Below are positions 26,791 through 34,926 of a stretch of 55,033 nt of DNA, in pieces (position 1 is the stretch's first letter; each line of letters starts with the position of its first letter). A program made the position numbers and the translations under genes. A model generated the notes under the pieces. That model searched no databases. It saw nothing but the letters and a program-made list of their open reading frames with translations, and was not told the DNA's origin. The stretch covers positions 1 to 55,033 of the forward strand of contig JADFXU010000010.1 of NCBI GenBank assembly GCA_015233365.1, in the 5' to 3' direction. The stretch is from Nitrospirota bacterium (GTDB lineage: Bacteria; Nitrospirota; Thermodesulfovibrionia; Thermodesulfovibrionales; Dissulfurispiraceae).

Positions 26791-26991
26791 ATGGCAAAGT
26801 ACACCGCACCAATTGACGAAGACACGCGACAGAGGATACATGCATTACCGGGGAAGGTAAAATTCTCCGCCTTCATGCGAAAGGCGATCGAGATCTTTGT
26901 TGAGGAGCTTGAGAAGAACCCTGAACTGCAGCCCGAGAATTTTGTCATTACTGTCACGGCCCGGAAAGATGCCTCATATAAGAAAAAATAA
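26791..26991 (+). CDS. Small protein with ribbon-helix-helix character
   Basis: 66 residues: AKYTAPIDEDTRQRIHALP, then VKFSAFMRKAIEIFVEELEK. The short strand followed by two helices resembles an RHH DNA-binding unit, but this is a weak match. It overlaps the start of the following methyltransferase gene by 23 bases, so the two are probably co-translated. Confidence 0.55.
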   Translation: MAKYTAPIDEDTRQRIHALPGKVKFSAFMRKAIEIFVEELEKNPELQPENFVITVTARKDASYKKK

Positions 26992-28180
26992 TGTCGCGGG
27001 GAAAAGCAGGATCCTTATTACATGCGCAAAGGGGATACCGCCTTATTTGAGAGAAGAAGTCCTAGCGCTGGGATTCCCAGTGCTCGACGAAACCATTGCC
27101 GGCATAGCTACCGAGGGTACTATCGACGACACGCTCCGGCTCAATCTCCTGCTTCGCACTGCCCATCGTGTCCTCTTTCTTATCAGAGAATTCGCAGCGC
27201 CGGATGCTGATGCCCTTTATCGCGCAGCGTCGGAAATTCCATGGGAGGAATATATAGCCCCGGATGGATATGTTTGTGTTACCTCCAGCGTTGATAACCC
27301 GACTATCAGGGATTCACGTTTTGCGAATGTAAGGTGCAAGGATGCCATTGTCGACAGGATCAAGGACAAGTGCGGGCGACGTCCTGACTCGGGTCCCGAT
27401 CAGGACAGAGCGGTTGTAAATCTTTACTGGAAGAACTCCCGGTGCTCCCTGTATATTGACACTTCGGGGGAACCCCTCTCCCGGCGCGGGTATAGAAAGA
27501 TCCCCTTGACGGCACCCATGCAGGAAACCCTTGCGGCTGCCGTTATACTGGCAACAGGCTGGGCACCCGGCCAAAACGGGAGCGGCCATTTCATCAATCC
27601 CATGTGCGGCAGCGGCACCCTTGCCATAGAGGCTGCCCTGATAGGACTGAACAGAGCTCCAGGACTGCTACGGGACAATTTTGGGTTCATGCATATCAGG
27701 GGATTTAATGAAGCTGTCTGGGATGAACTGCGCGCACAAGCAAAAAAAACGGCAAAGAAAGCGCTGGATTGCAGGATTATTGCTACCGATATAAGGACAG
27801 AGGCGGTCGAGGCGGCAAAGAAAAATGCTGCTACTGCCGGGGTGGGGCATCTCATTGAATTTGCCGTATGTGATTATTCGGAAACACCTGTTCCCGATTC
27901 GGGGGGTATAGTTATACTCAACCCGGAATATGGAGAAAGAATGGGGAAGATCAAAGAGCTTGAGAGTGTTTACAAGGGAATAGGCGATTTCTTTAAGCAG
28001 AAGTGCAGGGGATATAACGGATATCTCTTTACCGGAAACCTTGACCTGGCAAAAAAGGTGGGCCTGAGGGCAAAGCGAAGGATTCAATTTTTTAACAGCA
28101 GGATAGAATGCAGGCTCCTTGAGTATGAATTATACGTGGGCAGCAGGAAAAACAAAAACGCAGAGATACCGTATGGATAA
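26969..28180 (+). CDS. RlmL-type 23S rRNA (THUMP) methyltransferase
   Basis: 403 residues from the ATG at 26969; the earlier in-frame ATG at 26897 lies inside the preceding gene. After ILITCAKGIPPYLREE comes a THUMP domain (about residues 50-145) and then a Rossmann methyltransferase with the motif I segment FINPMCGSGTLAIEAALIG and ATDIRTEAVEAAKKN. The catalytic motif is NPEYGERMG, where most members have NPPYGERLG. It probably methylates a guanine N2 in 23S rRNA. The stop overlaps the PAP2 gene start by 8 bases. Confidence 0.88.
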   Translation: MPHIRKNNVAGKSRILITCAKGIPPYLREEVLALGFPVLDETIAGIATEGTIDDTLRLNLLLRTAHRVLFLIREFAAPDADALYRAASEIPWEEYIAPDGYVCVTSSVDNPTIRDSRFANVRCKDAIVDRIKDKCGRRPDSGPDQDRAVVNLYWKNSRCSLYIDTSGEPLSRRGYRKIPLTAPMQETLAAAVILATGWAPGQNGSGHFINPMCGSGTLAIEAALIGLNRAPGLLRDNFGFMHIRGFNEAVWDELRAQAKKTAKKALDCRIIATDIRTEAVEAAKKNAATAGVGHLIEFAVCDYSETPVPDSGGIVILNPEYGERMGKIKELESVYKGIGDFFKQKCRGYNGYLFTGNLDLAKKVGLRAKRRIQFFNSRIECRLLEYELYVGSRKNKNAEIPYG

Positions 28181-29468
28181 GACCGGACGTAATCAGTGGC
28201 TTGTTGAGCTTGTGATTGTATCGATTCTAATAATAGTTAGCACAATAATATTTCGTCACACAAACGCCGATATTGCGCTTGAAGGCCGTTTTTACTGTGA
28301 ACAGTGCCCTGACTCGAAATGGCTGCTTGAGAAAAATGGCGCCCTGCGTTTTTTTTACAATTATGGTTCATGGCCCGCTGCAATTACGGTCATTGGCGCC
28401 CTGGTGCTCCTGGTCCTCAGTTACTTCAAAAGCGCACTTGTAAGGTACCGTGTCTACAGCATCTTTCTTATCCTTGCACTGCTCATAGGCCCGGGGTTCA
28501 TTATCAACTCGGTGCTCAAAGTTCACTGGGGCAAGCCGCGTCCAAGGGAGGTCCGGGAATTCGGAGGGAGATGGGAATATCAGAAGTTATTCCAAAAAGG
28601 AGAGAGCGGACGGGGGAAATCATTTCCCTGCGGCCATTGCTCCATGGGTTATTTCTTTTTCGCCTTCTATTTTATTTTTAAAAATAAGCGAAGAAGGCTC
28701 GCCTTTTTATTTCTCTTGTTCGGCATGATCTACGGCAGCATGATAGGGTTTTCCAGGATGGCCTTGGGAGGCCATTTCCCGTCGGATGTGCTGTGGGCGG
28801 CTTTCATCCCTTTTCTGGTACCGCTCGTCCTGTATTATTTTGTTTTGAATATACCCCGGAAAGAGAGATGCCTGAACGAGGCCGCCCCGGCGGTGAGCTG
28901 GAGAAAGAAATTAATTGTGGTCGGTCTGGGCGGGATACTGATTATACTGGTCCTTGGGGCCCTCTTTCTTGCCACCCCGGTCTATGAAGAGATACACGAC
29001 CAGACGAATGAAGGATATCTGAATGGCGGCCAATTCTCTGTTGACATGCATTGTTCCAGGTGTGATCTTGATCTTTACCTCGAAAATGGCGGTGGTCCTG
29101 CAGTGGCTGTTTCCGGTACAGCCCAGGGCTTCGGATTCCCGACAAATAAAATTTCTCATACCTTGACCGAAACCGTCAGGCAGGGTGTTCCCACTGTGTT
29201 TTTCGACCTCAGGCACAAAGGCTTTTTTTCCGAACTGGTCAACACCATACAGGTGAAATTAAGGAAAAAACGCCTCGCTCACCTCAACATAACCGTTGAT
29301 GAAGGAGACGTGGCTGTCCATGACAGCACTGATGCCGGCTTGGGGAAGGGATTGCCCGAAAGCAGGCTGGTTATCACTGTTAAACATGGGACACTCACAA
29401 TTCCGCGTTCTTTTCACGGAAAGAACGTGATGCTCAATGTGCCCTCTGGTAGTCTGAAGTACGAATAA
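28173..29468 (+). CDS. PAP2-family membrane phosphatase with C-terminal extension
   Basis: 431 residues from ATG 28173. The first 240 residues hold about six membrane segments and the PAP2 signatures: KVHWGKPRPRE (KX6RP-like), FPCGHCSMGY where the usual PSGH is PCGH, and SRMALGGHFPSDV. Such enzymes act on undecaprenyl-PP, lipid A or other lipid phosphates. After a last membrane segment near residues 258-278 (LIVVGLGGILIILVLGAL) there is a beta-rich periplasmic domain of about 150 residues with no recognised match. The pairing of the two domains is unusual. Confidence 0.85.
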   Translation: MDKTGRNQWLVELVIVSILIIVSTIIFRHTNADIALEGRFYCEQCPDSKWLLEKNGALRFFYNYGSWPAAITVIGALVLLVLSYFKSALVRYRVYSIFLILALLIGPGFIINSVLKVHWGKPRPREVREFGGRWEYQKLFQKGESGRGKSFPCGHCSMGYFFFAFYFIFKNKRRRLAFLFLLFGMIYGSMIGFSRMALGGHFPSDVLWAAFIPFLVPLVLYYFVLNIPRKERCLNEAAPAVSWRKKLIVVGLGGILIILVLGALFLATPVYEEIHDQTNEGYLNGGQFSVDMHCSRCDLDLYLENGGGPAVAVSGTAQGFGFPTNKISHTLTETVRQGVPTVFFDLRHKGFFSELVNTIQVKLRKKRLAHLNITVDEGDVAVHDSTDAGLGKGLPESRLVITVKHGTLTIPRSFHGKNVMLNVPSGSLKYE

Positions 29469-29488
29469 ATATCGCAAAAAATTAACAC

Positions 29489-29517
29489 TTGGCTCCTTTT
29501 TGTGGTATGGTTATTAT
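29489..29517 (+). promoter_or_regulatory. Predicted sigma70-type promoter of the DsbC-like gene
   Basis: TTGGCT at 29489-29494 and TATTAT at 29512-29517 with a 17-base spacer, 24 bases before the TTG start at 29542. Confidence 0.5.
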
Positions 29518-29541
29518 ATAAACTTTTCGGAGGTGGTTCGG

Positions 29542-30291
29542 TTGAATAAAGTTCTGTTTTCCCTGCTGGTTTGCGTTATGTTGCTTCCTGTGGCATATGC
29601 TCGCGCGGCCGACACTAAATGCGAGACCCTGACTAAGGACGAAGCAGCCGCGCTTGTGAAGCTTTTGAACCCCAATTTGAGGGTTCTCGATGTTGAATCA
29701 AGCCCGGTACAGGGTATTTGGGAGGTTACAATTACTTCAGGTGGACAAAAGGGATTGTTCTATATTGATTGCTCGAAACGTTACATTATATTGGGCGACC
29801 TGATAGACACGAAGGCAAGAAGTAACCTGACGCGGGAGCGGATGGCGGAGATCAATAAGGTTGATGTTGCGTCCATTCCCCTGGATGATGCAATCGTCAT
29901 TGGAGATAAAAGCGCCCCTCACATGCTGATTGTTTTTGATGATCCGGATTGTCCGTACTGCGCGCAACTTCATCAGGAGATAAAGCAGGTTGTCGAAAAG
30001 AGAAAAGACATTGTTTTTTTTATAAAGATGTTTCCTCTTGCCATGCACAAGGGGGCTTATGACAAGGCAAAGGCCATTGTATGCGGGAAGTCGCTCAAGC
30101 TTCTTGATGATGCTTTTGAAAAGAAAGATATACCGGCGGCCAAATGTGCCACCTCTGCTGTTGACGATAATATTAAATTGGGGGGCAAACTCGGTATTCA
30201 GGGCACTCCCGCGATTATTTTCCCGGACGGCAGGGTCCTTTCAGGATCTATGCCCGCAGATGCCCTGATTCAGGAAGTGGACAAGAAATAA
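29542..30291 (+). CDS. DsbC-like periplasmic disulfide isomerase
   Basis: 249 residues. The TTG at 29542 is chosen because GGAGG lies 8 bases upstream and it begins a signal peptide (NKVLFSLLVCVMLLPVAYA); the earlier in-frame ATG at 29500 lies inside the promoter. After an N-terminal dimerisation-type domain comes a thioredoxin fold with the active site DDPDCPYCAQLH (cysteines at 137 and 140) and the cis-proline GIQGTPAIIFPDG. It isomerises wrong disulfides in exported proteins. Confidence 0.9.
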   Translation: MNKVLFSLLVCVMLLPVAYARAADTKCETLTKDEAAALVKLLNPNLRVLDVESSPVQGIWEVTITSGGQKGLFYIDCSKRYIILGDLIDTKARSNLTRERMAEINKVDVASIPLDDAIVIGDKSAPHMLIVFDDPDCPYCAQLHQEIKQVVEKRKDIVFFIKMFPLAMHKGAYDKAKAIVCGKSLKLLDDAFEKKDIPAAKCATSAVDDNIKLGGKLGIQGTPAIIFPDGRVLSGSMPADALIQEVDKK

Positions 30292-30302
30292 AGCAATAAA
30301 AA

Positions 30303-30360
30303 GTAGCCAGTAGTAATTCGTTCCCCTTACTACTGGCTACTTACTACTGGCTGCTTTTTT
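30303..30360. terminator. Bidirectional terminator with two alternative 3' arms
   Basis: GTAGCCAGTAGTAA (30303-30316) pairs perfectly with TTACTACTGGCTAC (30327-30340). It pairs almost as well, with one G-T pair, with a second copy TTACTACTGGCTGC (30341-30354), which is followed by six T. It lies between the converging dsbC-like and Cys-rich genes. Confidence 0.8.
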
Positions 30361-30525
30361 ATGGTACTTCAGGCATTCGAGGTCAGAGGCCTTGAACACT
30401 TCCGCAGAAGGCATGCGTTTGCATTTGAAACCCAGTGCCCTGCACCCATAGGGGAAGGATTTATCCCATGTAATATAAAAAAATTTGCATGAAAAACAAT
30501 CAATATGTTCCCTGGATTCCTTCAT
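30337..30525 (-). CDS. Small Cys-rich protein
   Basis: 62 residues with CFSCKFFYITWD, GCRALGFKC and LECLKYHK: five or six cysteines that could bind a metal. The family is common in anaerobes and sometimes mislabelled uracil-DNA glycosylase. It overlaps the preceding HATPase gene by 26 bases and its 3' end lies in the terminator. It is the last gene of the DRTGG operon. Confidence 0.72.
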   Translation of the reverse strand: MKESREHIDCFSCKFFYITWDKSFPYGCRALGFKCKRMPSAEVFKASDLECLKYHKKAASSK

Positions 30526-31039
30526 TTATATCATCCCGTATTAATTTTAAAACTTCCGGAAGGTTAATAGGAACCCCGTCAAGAGTGTCTTTCAATGCCG
30601 CACTATCAAAGCGGTAACAGAAGGCATCCCGCACATAAGTCAGCGAAAAATCTATTTCAGGGTGTCCGCTTATAAGGACCATCATTGAAACCCCTAAATT
30701 GCCCAGAGGCTTTCTGTCTATATGACTGCGCTGAAATGTCGCCTTGGTGCAGGTGCCTTTGCCGGGTGAGGATGCTATCGAAAATGAACCATTGCACTCT
30801 TCGGCGGCCTGCTTGAGCAGCGGAATGCCGAGTCCGAAACTCCTGACCGATTTTGTAGTGAAGAAAGGGTCGGCTATTTTCTCAACGGTCTCCGCATCCA
30901 TTCCCCTGCCGTTATCGCTAATGCTGAGTACAAAGAGATCTTCGCCTGAACTATCAGTTATTGCAATGTCGATTTTGTCCGCGCCTGCATCGACAGAGTT
31001 TTCAGCAATATCCAGCATGTGAAGTGATAAGTCTTCCAT
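30500..31039 (-). CDS. Stand-alone HATPase (histidine-kinase-like ATPase) protein
   Basis: 179 residues. GHKL ATP-binding motifs: MLDIAENSVDAGA (N box), ISDNGRGMD (G1), KSVRSFGLGIPLLKQ (G2-like) and SPGKGTC. There is no dimerisation/phosphoacceptor helix, so it is not a complete sensor kinase. In hydrogenase-type clusters this protein sits next to PHP and DRTGG genes, as it does here. The C-terminal 70 residues are specific to that group. Confidence 0.85.
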   Translation of the reverse strand: MEDLSLHMLDIAENSVDAGADKIDIAITDSSGEDLFVLSISDNGRGMDAETVEKIADPFFTTKSVRSFGLGIPLLKQAAEECNGSFSIASSPGKGTCTKATFQRSHIDRKPLGNLGVSMMVLISGHPEIDFSLTYVRDAFCYRFDSAALKDTLDGVPINLPEVLKLIRDDINEGIQGTY

Positions 31040-31065
31040 AACTCAATATCCCCAATTCCGCACTC

Positions 31066-31797
31066 TTACCAATGTATCTCCCGTTCGCCCTTAAATGCCC
31101 TGGCTATTTCATCAAATGAGGGTTCATTGATAAGAAATTTCGTCGTTCTCCGGCCTATATCGGTCAGGTTATGCGCATCGGACGACGTAATCCATGGAAT
31201 TGCGGCATAATTGCTGAACTGCACGGCTGCGTCCCGCCATTCCATATTATATGAAATTTCGAGGGCGTCGAATGCGGCGTCAGGGGGAATAAAGCCCAGC
31301 TGCGATATTACGCTGAAATTCCCCCTGTCGATATGGCTGGCAATCGCCAGCCCGCCGAAGTCATGTATGCTTTGTACCAGTTCTCCCAGGGGGAGGCTGG
31401 TTGCTCCGATGAGCAGCTTATTGTTAAACGCGAGTATTTCATCCACTTCATTTACTACCAGTTGATATCCTATATTACGTTCGTCGTTGTAACCGTCCTG
31501 TAATTTATTGTATACGATTTCCTGCACTGAGGCGGTATTTTCTGTGGAATCGAATATGGCGAGCACATGGACCTCTTCCTGAGAAGTCAGTTCCATAGCC
31601 GGCAGGACGGTAATTCCCAGTTCCTGTGCCGTCCTTACGGCAACCTCGGTATTTTCGGCAGAATTATGGTCTGCTATGGCGATTATGTGCAAACCTTTGC
31701 CCAGTGCTGAATTTATTATCCGCCTCGGAGTCATATCAAGTTCAGCGCATGGTGAAAGACATGAATGGATATGAAGATCCGCTATATAACTTTTCAC
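31066..31797 (-). CDS. PHP-domain metal-dependent phosphoesterase
   Basis: 243 residues starting at a GTG. Metal-binding motifs of the PHP superfamily are visible: DLHIHSCLSPCAELDMTP at the start, AIADHNSAEN near residue 40, an internal ASHIDRGNFS and SSDAHNLTDIG near the C-terminus. It probably hydrolyses a phosphoester. In related operons it accompanies DRTGG and HATPase proteins near NADH/ferredoxin hydrogenases; substrate unknown. Confidence 0.9.
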   Translation of the reverse strand: MKSYIADLHIHSCLSPCAELDMTPRRIINSALGKGLHIIAIADHNSAENTEVAVRTAQELGITVLPAMELTSQEEVHVLAIFDSTENTASVQEIVYNKLQDGYNDERNIGYQLVVNEVDEILAFNNKLLIGATSLPLGELVQSIHDFGGLAIASHIDRGNFSVISQLGFIPPDAAFDALEISYNMEWRDAAVQFSNYAAIPWITSSDAHNLTDIGRRTTKFLINEPSFDEIARAFKGEREIHW

Positions 31798-31804
31798 GGC
31801 GGCA

Positions 31805-32149
31805 CTAAGGCTGAAGGTCTTTGGTCATAGCATAAAGGCGTCCGGCAAGCTCGAATGTGCCATCGGCACTTATCATGATCGTCACTTTTTCAGCCTCGGC
31901 TTTTCTGACAGTCTCAGCTTCGGGGCTCCTTCCATTCGTCAGGATCACGGCGGCGATCCCCTTAATGACTGCTACCGCCACAATGTTAGGGTGCGTCTGG
32001 AGAGTTATCCATAGGTTATCGTCCTTACTGTGGGCCATCACGTCGGAAAGGAGGTCGCTGACATAGCAACCGCTGACCGTTCTTGATACGTCTCCTTTAA
32101 CAACTACATTCAAGCCAAGTCTTTCGGCAATAGCACTGACTGTCAGCAT
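31805..32149 (-). CDS. DRTGG-domain protein (second of two)
   Basis: 114 residues with the DRTGG fold: VVVKGDVSRTVSGCYVSDLLSD and ILTNGRSPEAETVRKA. The domain resembles the N-terminal part of HPr kinase and is thought to bind a small ligand. Its start overlaps the stop of the RsbW-like gene by 7 bases. A paralogue lies at 32586-32936. Confidence 0.85.
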   Translation of the reverse strand: MLTVSAIAERLGLNVVVKGDVSRTVSGCYVSDLLSDVMAHSKDDNLWITLQTHPNIVAVAVIKGIAAVILTNGRSPEAETVRKAEAEKVTIMISADGTFELAGRLYAMTKDLQP

Positions 32150-32586
32150 TTTTCTCCTTTCAGGCGGAAGTATATTTCGAGGGTTGTCCCCTCGCCTACA
32201 ACTGTGTCGATCTTAAAGATATCAGCATATTTCTTAATATTAGGAAGCCCCATTCCTGCCCCCCATCCCATCTCTCTCACCCAGTCAGGAGCGGTAGAGT
32301 AACCTTCCTGCATGGCCAGCTCAATACTTTCTATGCCCGGCCCCATGTCGTTAAGTGTAATGGTAAGAGTGTTGTCAATAATCATATAGTGCATCGTTCC
32401 TGCCACCGCGTGTATGATAACATTCATCTCCGCTTCAAAGGCCGTTACAGCGGCCCTTCTCACTATATCAGCCGATATCCCCAGCTTGGTCAGAATCGAC
32501 TTTAATTCACTCGATGCTGCGCCGGCATTAGAGAAATCGCCCCCCATGAGCTCGAAGCATCCCTCAAGCGTGTCATTAGCCGCCAT
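32143..32586 (-). CDS. RsbW/anti-sigma-like ATP-binding protein
   Basis: 147 residues from the ATG at 32586, which has GGAGG just upstream; the annotated-looking earlier start at 32601 lies in the preceding gene. The HATPase motifs are VTAFEAEMNVIIHA (N box), LNDMGPGIESIE (G1) and WGAGMGLPNIKKYAD (G2). It resembles serine kinases of the RsbW/SpoIIAB type. It is sandwiched between two DRTGG genes with start/stop overlaps (TGATG), so the three are stoichiometrically coupled. Confidence 0.85.
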   Translation of the reverse strand: MAANDTLEGCFELMGGDFSNAGAASSELKSILTKLGISADIVRRAAVTAFEAEMNVIIHAVAGTMHYMIIDNTLTITLNDMGPGIESIELAMQEGYSTAPDWVREMGWGAGMGLPNIKKYADIFKIDTVVGEGTTLEIYFRLKGEKC

Positions 32587-32936
32587 CAGTCCTCCACGCA
32601 ACTTCTCAACCCGGCTCCATATAATATCCCGCAGGTTGTGTACATCGGCAGACTTGTAGTCAGGAGCACAATTTTTTTCTCTTCGGCAAGCGCCACCATA
32701 TCTTTCACGGGTATTGCGCCTAAAGCCAGGAGTACAGCGGGGATATCAGCCAGTTCGGCGCTCCTTATCACATGCGGCTGATTCAGACAAGTGACCAGCA
32801 GGGCACCCTTTTTGCCATGCCTCAACACGTTGCTTAAGAGGTCGGCGCTGCAGACAGATGTAATGTCGATCGCAGCCACACCGCCGTCGACCACGATGGT
32901 CCCGTTTACCAGGTCTATTATTTTTGACAGTTGCAT
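32586..32936 (-). CDS. DRTGG-domain protein (first of two)
   Basis: 116 residues: MQLSKIIDLVNGTIVVDGG, VTSVCSADLLSNVLRH-like and AVLLALGAIPVKDMV, the same fold as the 31805-32149 protein but diverged. It is 10 bases after the histidine kinase and overlaps the RsbW-like gene by one base. Confidence 0.82.
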   Translation of the reverse strand: MQLSKIIDLVNGTIVVDGGVAAIDITSVCSADLLSNVLRHGKKGALLVTCLNQPHVIRSAELADIPAVLLALGAIPVKDMVALAEEKKIVLLTTSLPMYTTCGILYGAGLRSCVED

Positions 32937-32945
32937 TGCGTCTCT

Positions 32946-34085
32946 TCAGGCTGTCCTTGGAAGCACCGGCAAATGAATATAAAAACTCGCTCCCTTTCCA
33001 AGTTGGCTTTTTACGAATATAACGCCTTCGTGTTTCTTTATAATGCCATAGCTCACCGCAAGTCCCAGCCCCGTTCCTTTGCCCGCAGGCTTTGTGGTAA
33101 AGAACGGCTCGAATATCTTCCCGATGATTTCTTCAGGAATCCCCGGGCCGGTGTCGGTTATTTCCAACTCTGCTGATTCGCGTCCGTTATTTTTAACTAC
33201 CCGGGTTGCAATCGTTACCGTCCCCTTTTTTTCCATGGCATCTGCAGCATTGATCAGGAGATTGAGGAAGACCTGCTGGATCTGGTTAGGGTCAGCGACA
33301 ACTTCAGGGATTGAGGGGTCCAGGCGCATATCAAAGCGGATATTATGGAACCTCGATTGACGCCCGACCATTGCCAGAGTGTTTGAAATCAATGTATTGA
33401 GATTGACCGGGCCTTTCTCTGAAGCGGTTTTTCTGGAGAAACCGAGGAGCCCCTTTATGATTTTTGAGCAACGTTCCGCCTGGTCAATAATAGTATTAAT
33501 ATCTTCGATATCCTGAACATTTTCAGGAGGGGTCCGCCTCAGCATTAAATGGGAAAAGGTGACAATGCCGGTAAGGGGATTGTTTATTTCATGAGCGACA
33601 CCTGCAGCCATGCGTCCCAGCGAGGCAAGTTTCTCCGTATTGATCAACTGTTCCTGCGCTTTGTATATTTCAGTGGCTTTCTTTTGTACTTCCTCTTCCA
33701 GTTCTTTGGTCCAGTTTTCCATCTTTTCCTTGTATTCTTTCAGCTCATCGGACATGGCATTAAATGAATGGGCCAGGAGTCCGATCTCGTCATCACTGTC
33801 AATATTGATTCTGTAGTCCATATCTCCGGCTGAAAGGCGCTTCATCCCTTCGACCAGATAAGAAAGGGGCTTTGTAACAAGGAAATAAAGGATCAGGAAC
33901 AGTATGACCGATATAATAACCACGAAGGGTCCGCCGTAATAAAAAGTTTTTTCCAGGGGGACATCGGGGAACTCTTTGTTGAAGGTCAGGGCGAAAAGAA
34001 AGCCCACAAAAACCATGAGACTTCCGATTCCCAATATAAGTTTCCCGGCAATAGAATGCACTCGTATTTTAAGCAGGGAACGCAT
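32946..34085 (-). CDS. Membrane sensor histidine kinase with HAMP domain
   Basis: 379 residues. Two membrane segments (about 14-34 and 52-70) flank only a short periplasmic loop, so the signal may come from the membrane or the cytoplasm. HAMP covers about 70-122, then a coiled coil with [19 protein letters not shown]. The HisKA box ends [19 protein letters not shown] (phosphoacceptor histidine), followed by HATPase motifs [31 protein letters not shown] and [12 protein letters not shown]. It is the first gene of the DRTGG operon and divergent from a response regulator gene. Confidence 0.9.
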   Translation of the reverse strand: MRSLLKIRVHSIAGKLILGIGSLMVFVGFLFALTFNKEFPDVPLEKTFYYGGPFVVIISVILFLILYFLVTKPLSYLVEGMKRLSAGDMDYRINIDSDDEIGLLAHSFNAMSDELKEYKEKMENWTKELEEEVQKKATEIYKAQEQLINTEKLASLGRMAAGVAHEINNPLTGIVTFSHLMLRRTPPENVQDIEDINTIIDQAERCSKIIKGLLGFSRKTASEKGPVNLNTLISNTLAMVGRQSRFHNIRFDMRLDPSIPEVVADPNQIQQVFLNLLINAADAMEKKGTVTIATRVVKNNGRESAELEITDTGPGIPEEIIGKIFEPFFTTKPAGKGTGLGLAVSYGIIKKHEGVIFVKSQLGKGASFYIHLPVLPRTA

Positions 34086-34252
34086 TATTATTAATAATAC
34101 CTAAACACCTGTAACCAGTCAACTTTTTCCGGGCATCGATCAGTGATACGGCAACCCTTTTGATTACGGCTTGCGGCCTTGCTGATATGGTATACTAAAA
34201 ACCGGTAGTTGTGCTATCGAATAAAGCGAGGTGGGAAGGGTCTCAGCAGGAC

Positions 34253-34648
34253 ATGAATAAAGGCAAAGTGCTGGTAATAGATGATGAAGAGATTGTTCGT
34301 GTAAGTTGCCATCGTATCCTGGCTCCCGAAGGTTACGATGTAAAGAGCACCGAGAGTGCATCCGAAGGGTTTGGCATTCTTGAAAAAGAGCCTGTGGATC
34401 TTGTGCTGGTCGATCTTAAAATGCCGGATATTGACGGGATTGAAGTGCTGAAAAGGATCAAAGTTCAGTGGCCTGATATCGAAGTAATAATGATTACCGG
34501 CTATCATGCGATCACAACAGCCATAACCAGTGCAGCCGAGGCCATCAGAAACCTGGGGGCCTTTGATTACATAGAGAAGCCTTTTACTCCGGATGCCATT
34601 ATTGAAGTGATTGCTGGGGCGATGCAGCACAAAAAAGCTAAGAGCTGA
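34253..34648 (+). CDS. Single-domain response regulator
   Basis: 131 residues from the ATG at 34253, a receiver domain only. Acid pocket at D10-D11 (VIDDEE), phosphoacceptor D54 in LVLVDLKMPDIDG, and the lysine in FDYIEKPFTP. No output domain. It is divergent from the histidine kinase at 32946-34085 and its likely partner. An extended -10 (TGGTATACT) lies just upstream near 34188. Confidence 0.88.
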   Translation: MNKGKVLVIDDEEIVRVSCHRILAPEGYDVKSTESASEGFGILEKEPVDLVLVDLKMPDIDGIEVLKRIKVQWPDIEVIMITGYHAITTAITSAAEAIRNLGAFDYIEKPFTPDAIIEVIAGAMQHKKAKS

Positions 34649-34655
34649 TAATTCC

Positions 34656-34717
34656 AGAGCTGAGAGCCAAAGACTGCTTGTTTCTTGTCTATTGGCTCTC
34701 AGCTCTCAGCTTTTTTT
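34656..34717. terminator. Bidirectional terminator, 15-bp stem
   Basis: AGAGCTGAGAGCCAA (34656-34670) pairs perfectly with TTGGCTCTCAGCTCT (34692-34706). An alternative 9-bp pairing GCTGAGAGC/GCTCTCAGC abuts a run of seven T at 34711-34717. It separates the response regulator from the converging YeiH operon. Confidence 0.85.
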
Positions 34718-34907
34718 AATGCCCGCCGGGGAAAAAGGTTACACTTACCCAGTATAGTATAAAGATCAATCCGGTCCCCAAGCCGATACTCCAGCCTATG
34801 AGTTTTTTCTCAACAGGAAGGAGCGGCTCATATTCCATCTTTTTTAATTCCTCTGCCAGCTTCGGCTGTTCAGTTGTTGCGCTCTCCGCTTTTGCTCGTT
34901 CAGCCAT
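34716..34907 (-). CDS. Small single-pass membrane protein, partner of YeiH-like transporter
   Basis: 63 residues. An acidic/Ala-rich N-terminus (MAERAKAESATTEQPKLAEE) is followed by one membrane segment (LIGWSIGLGTGLIFILYWVS) ending FFPGGH. AGGAGG precedes the ATG. It lies 19 bases after the transporter gene, with which it is surely co-transcribed. It may be an accessory subunit. Confidence 0.75.
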   Translation of the reverse strand: MAERAKAESATTEQPKLAEELKKMEYEPLLPVEKKLIGWSIGLGTGLIFILYWVSVTFFPGGH

Positions 34908-34926
34908 AAGTCCTCCTTTATAGTTC

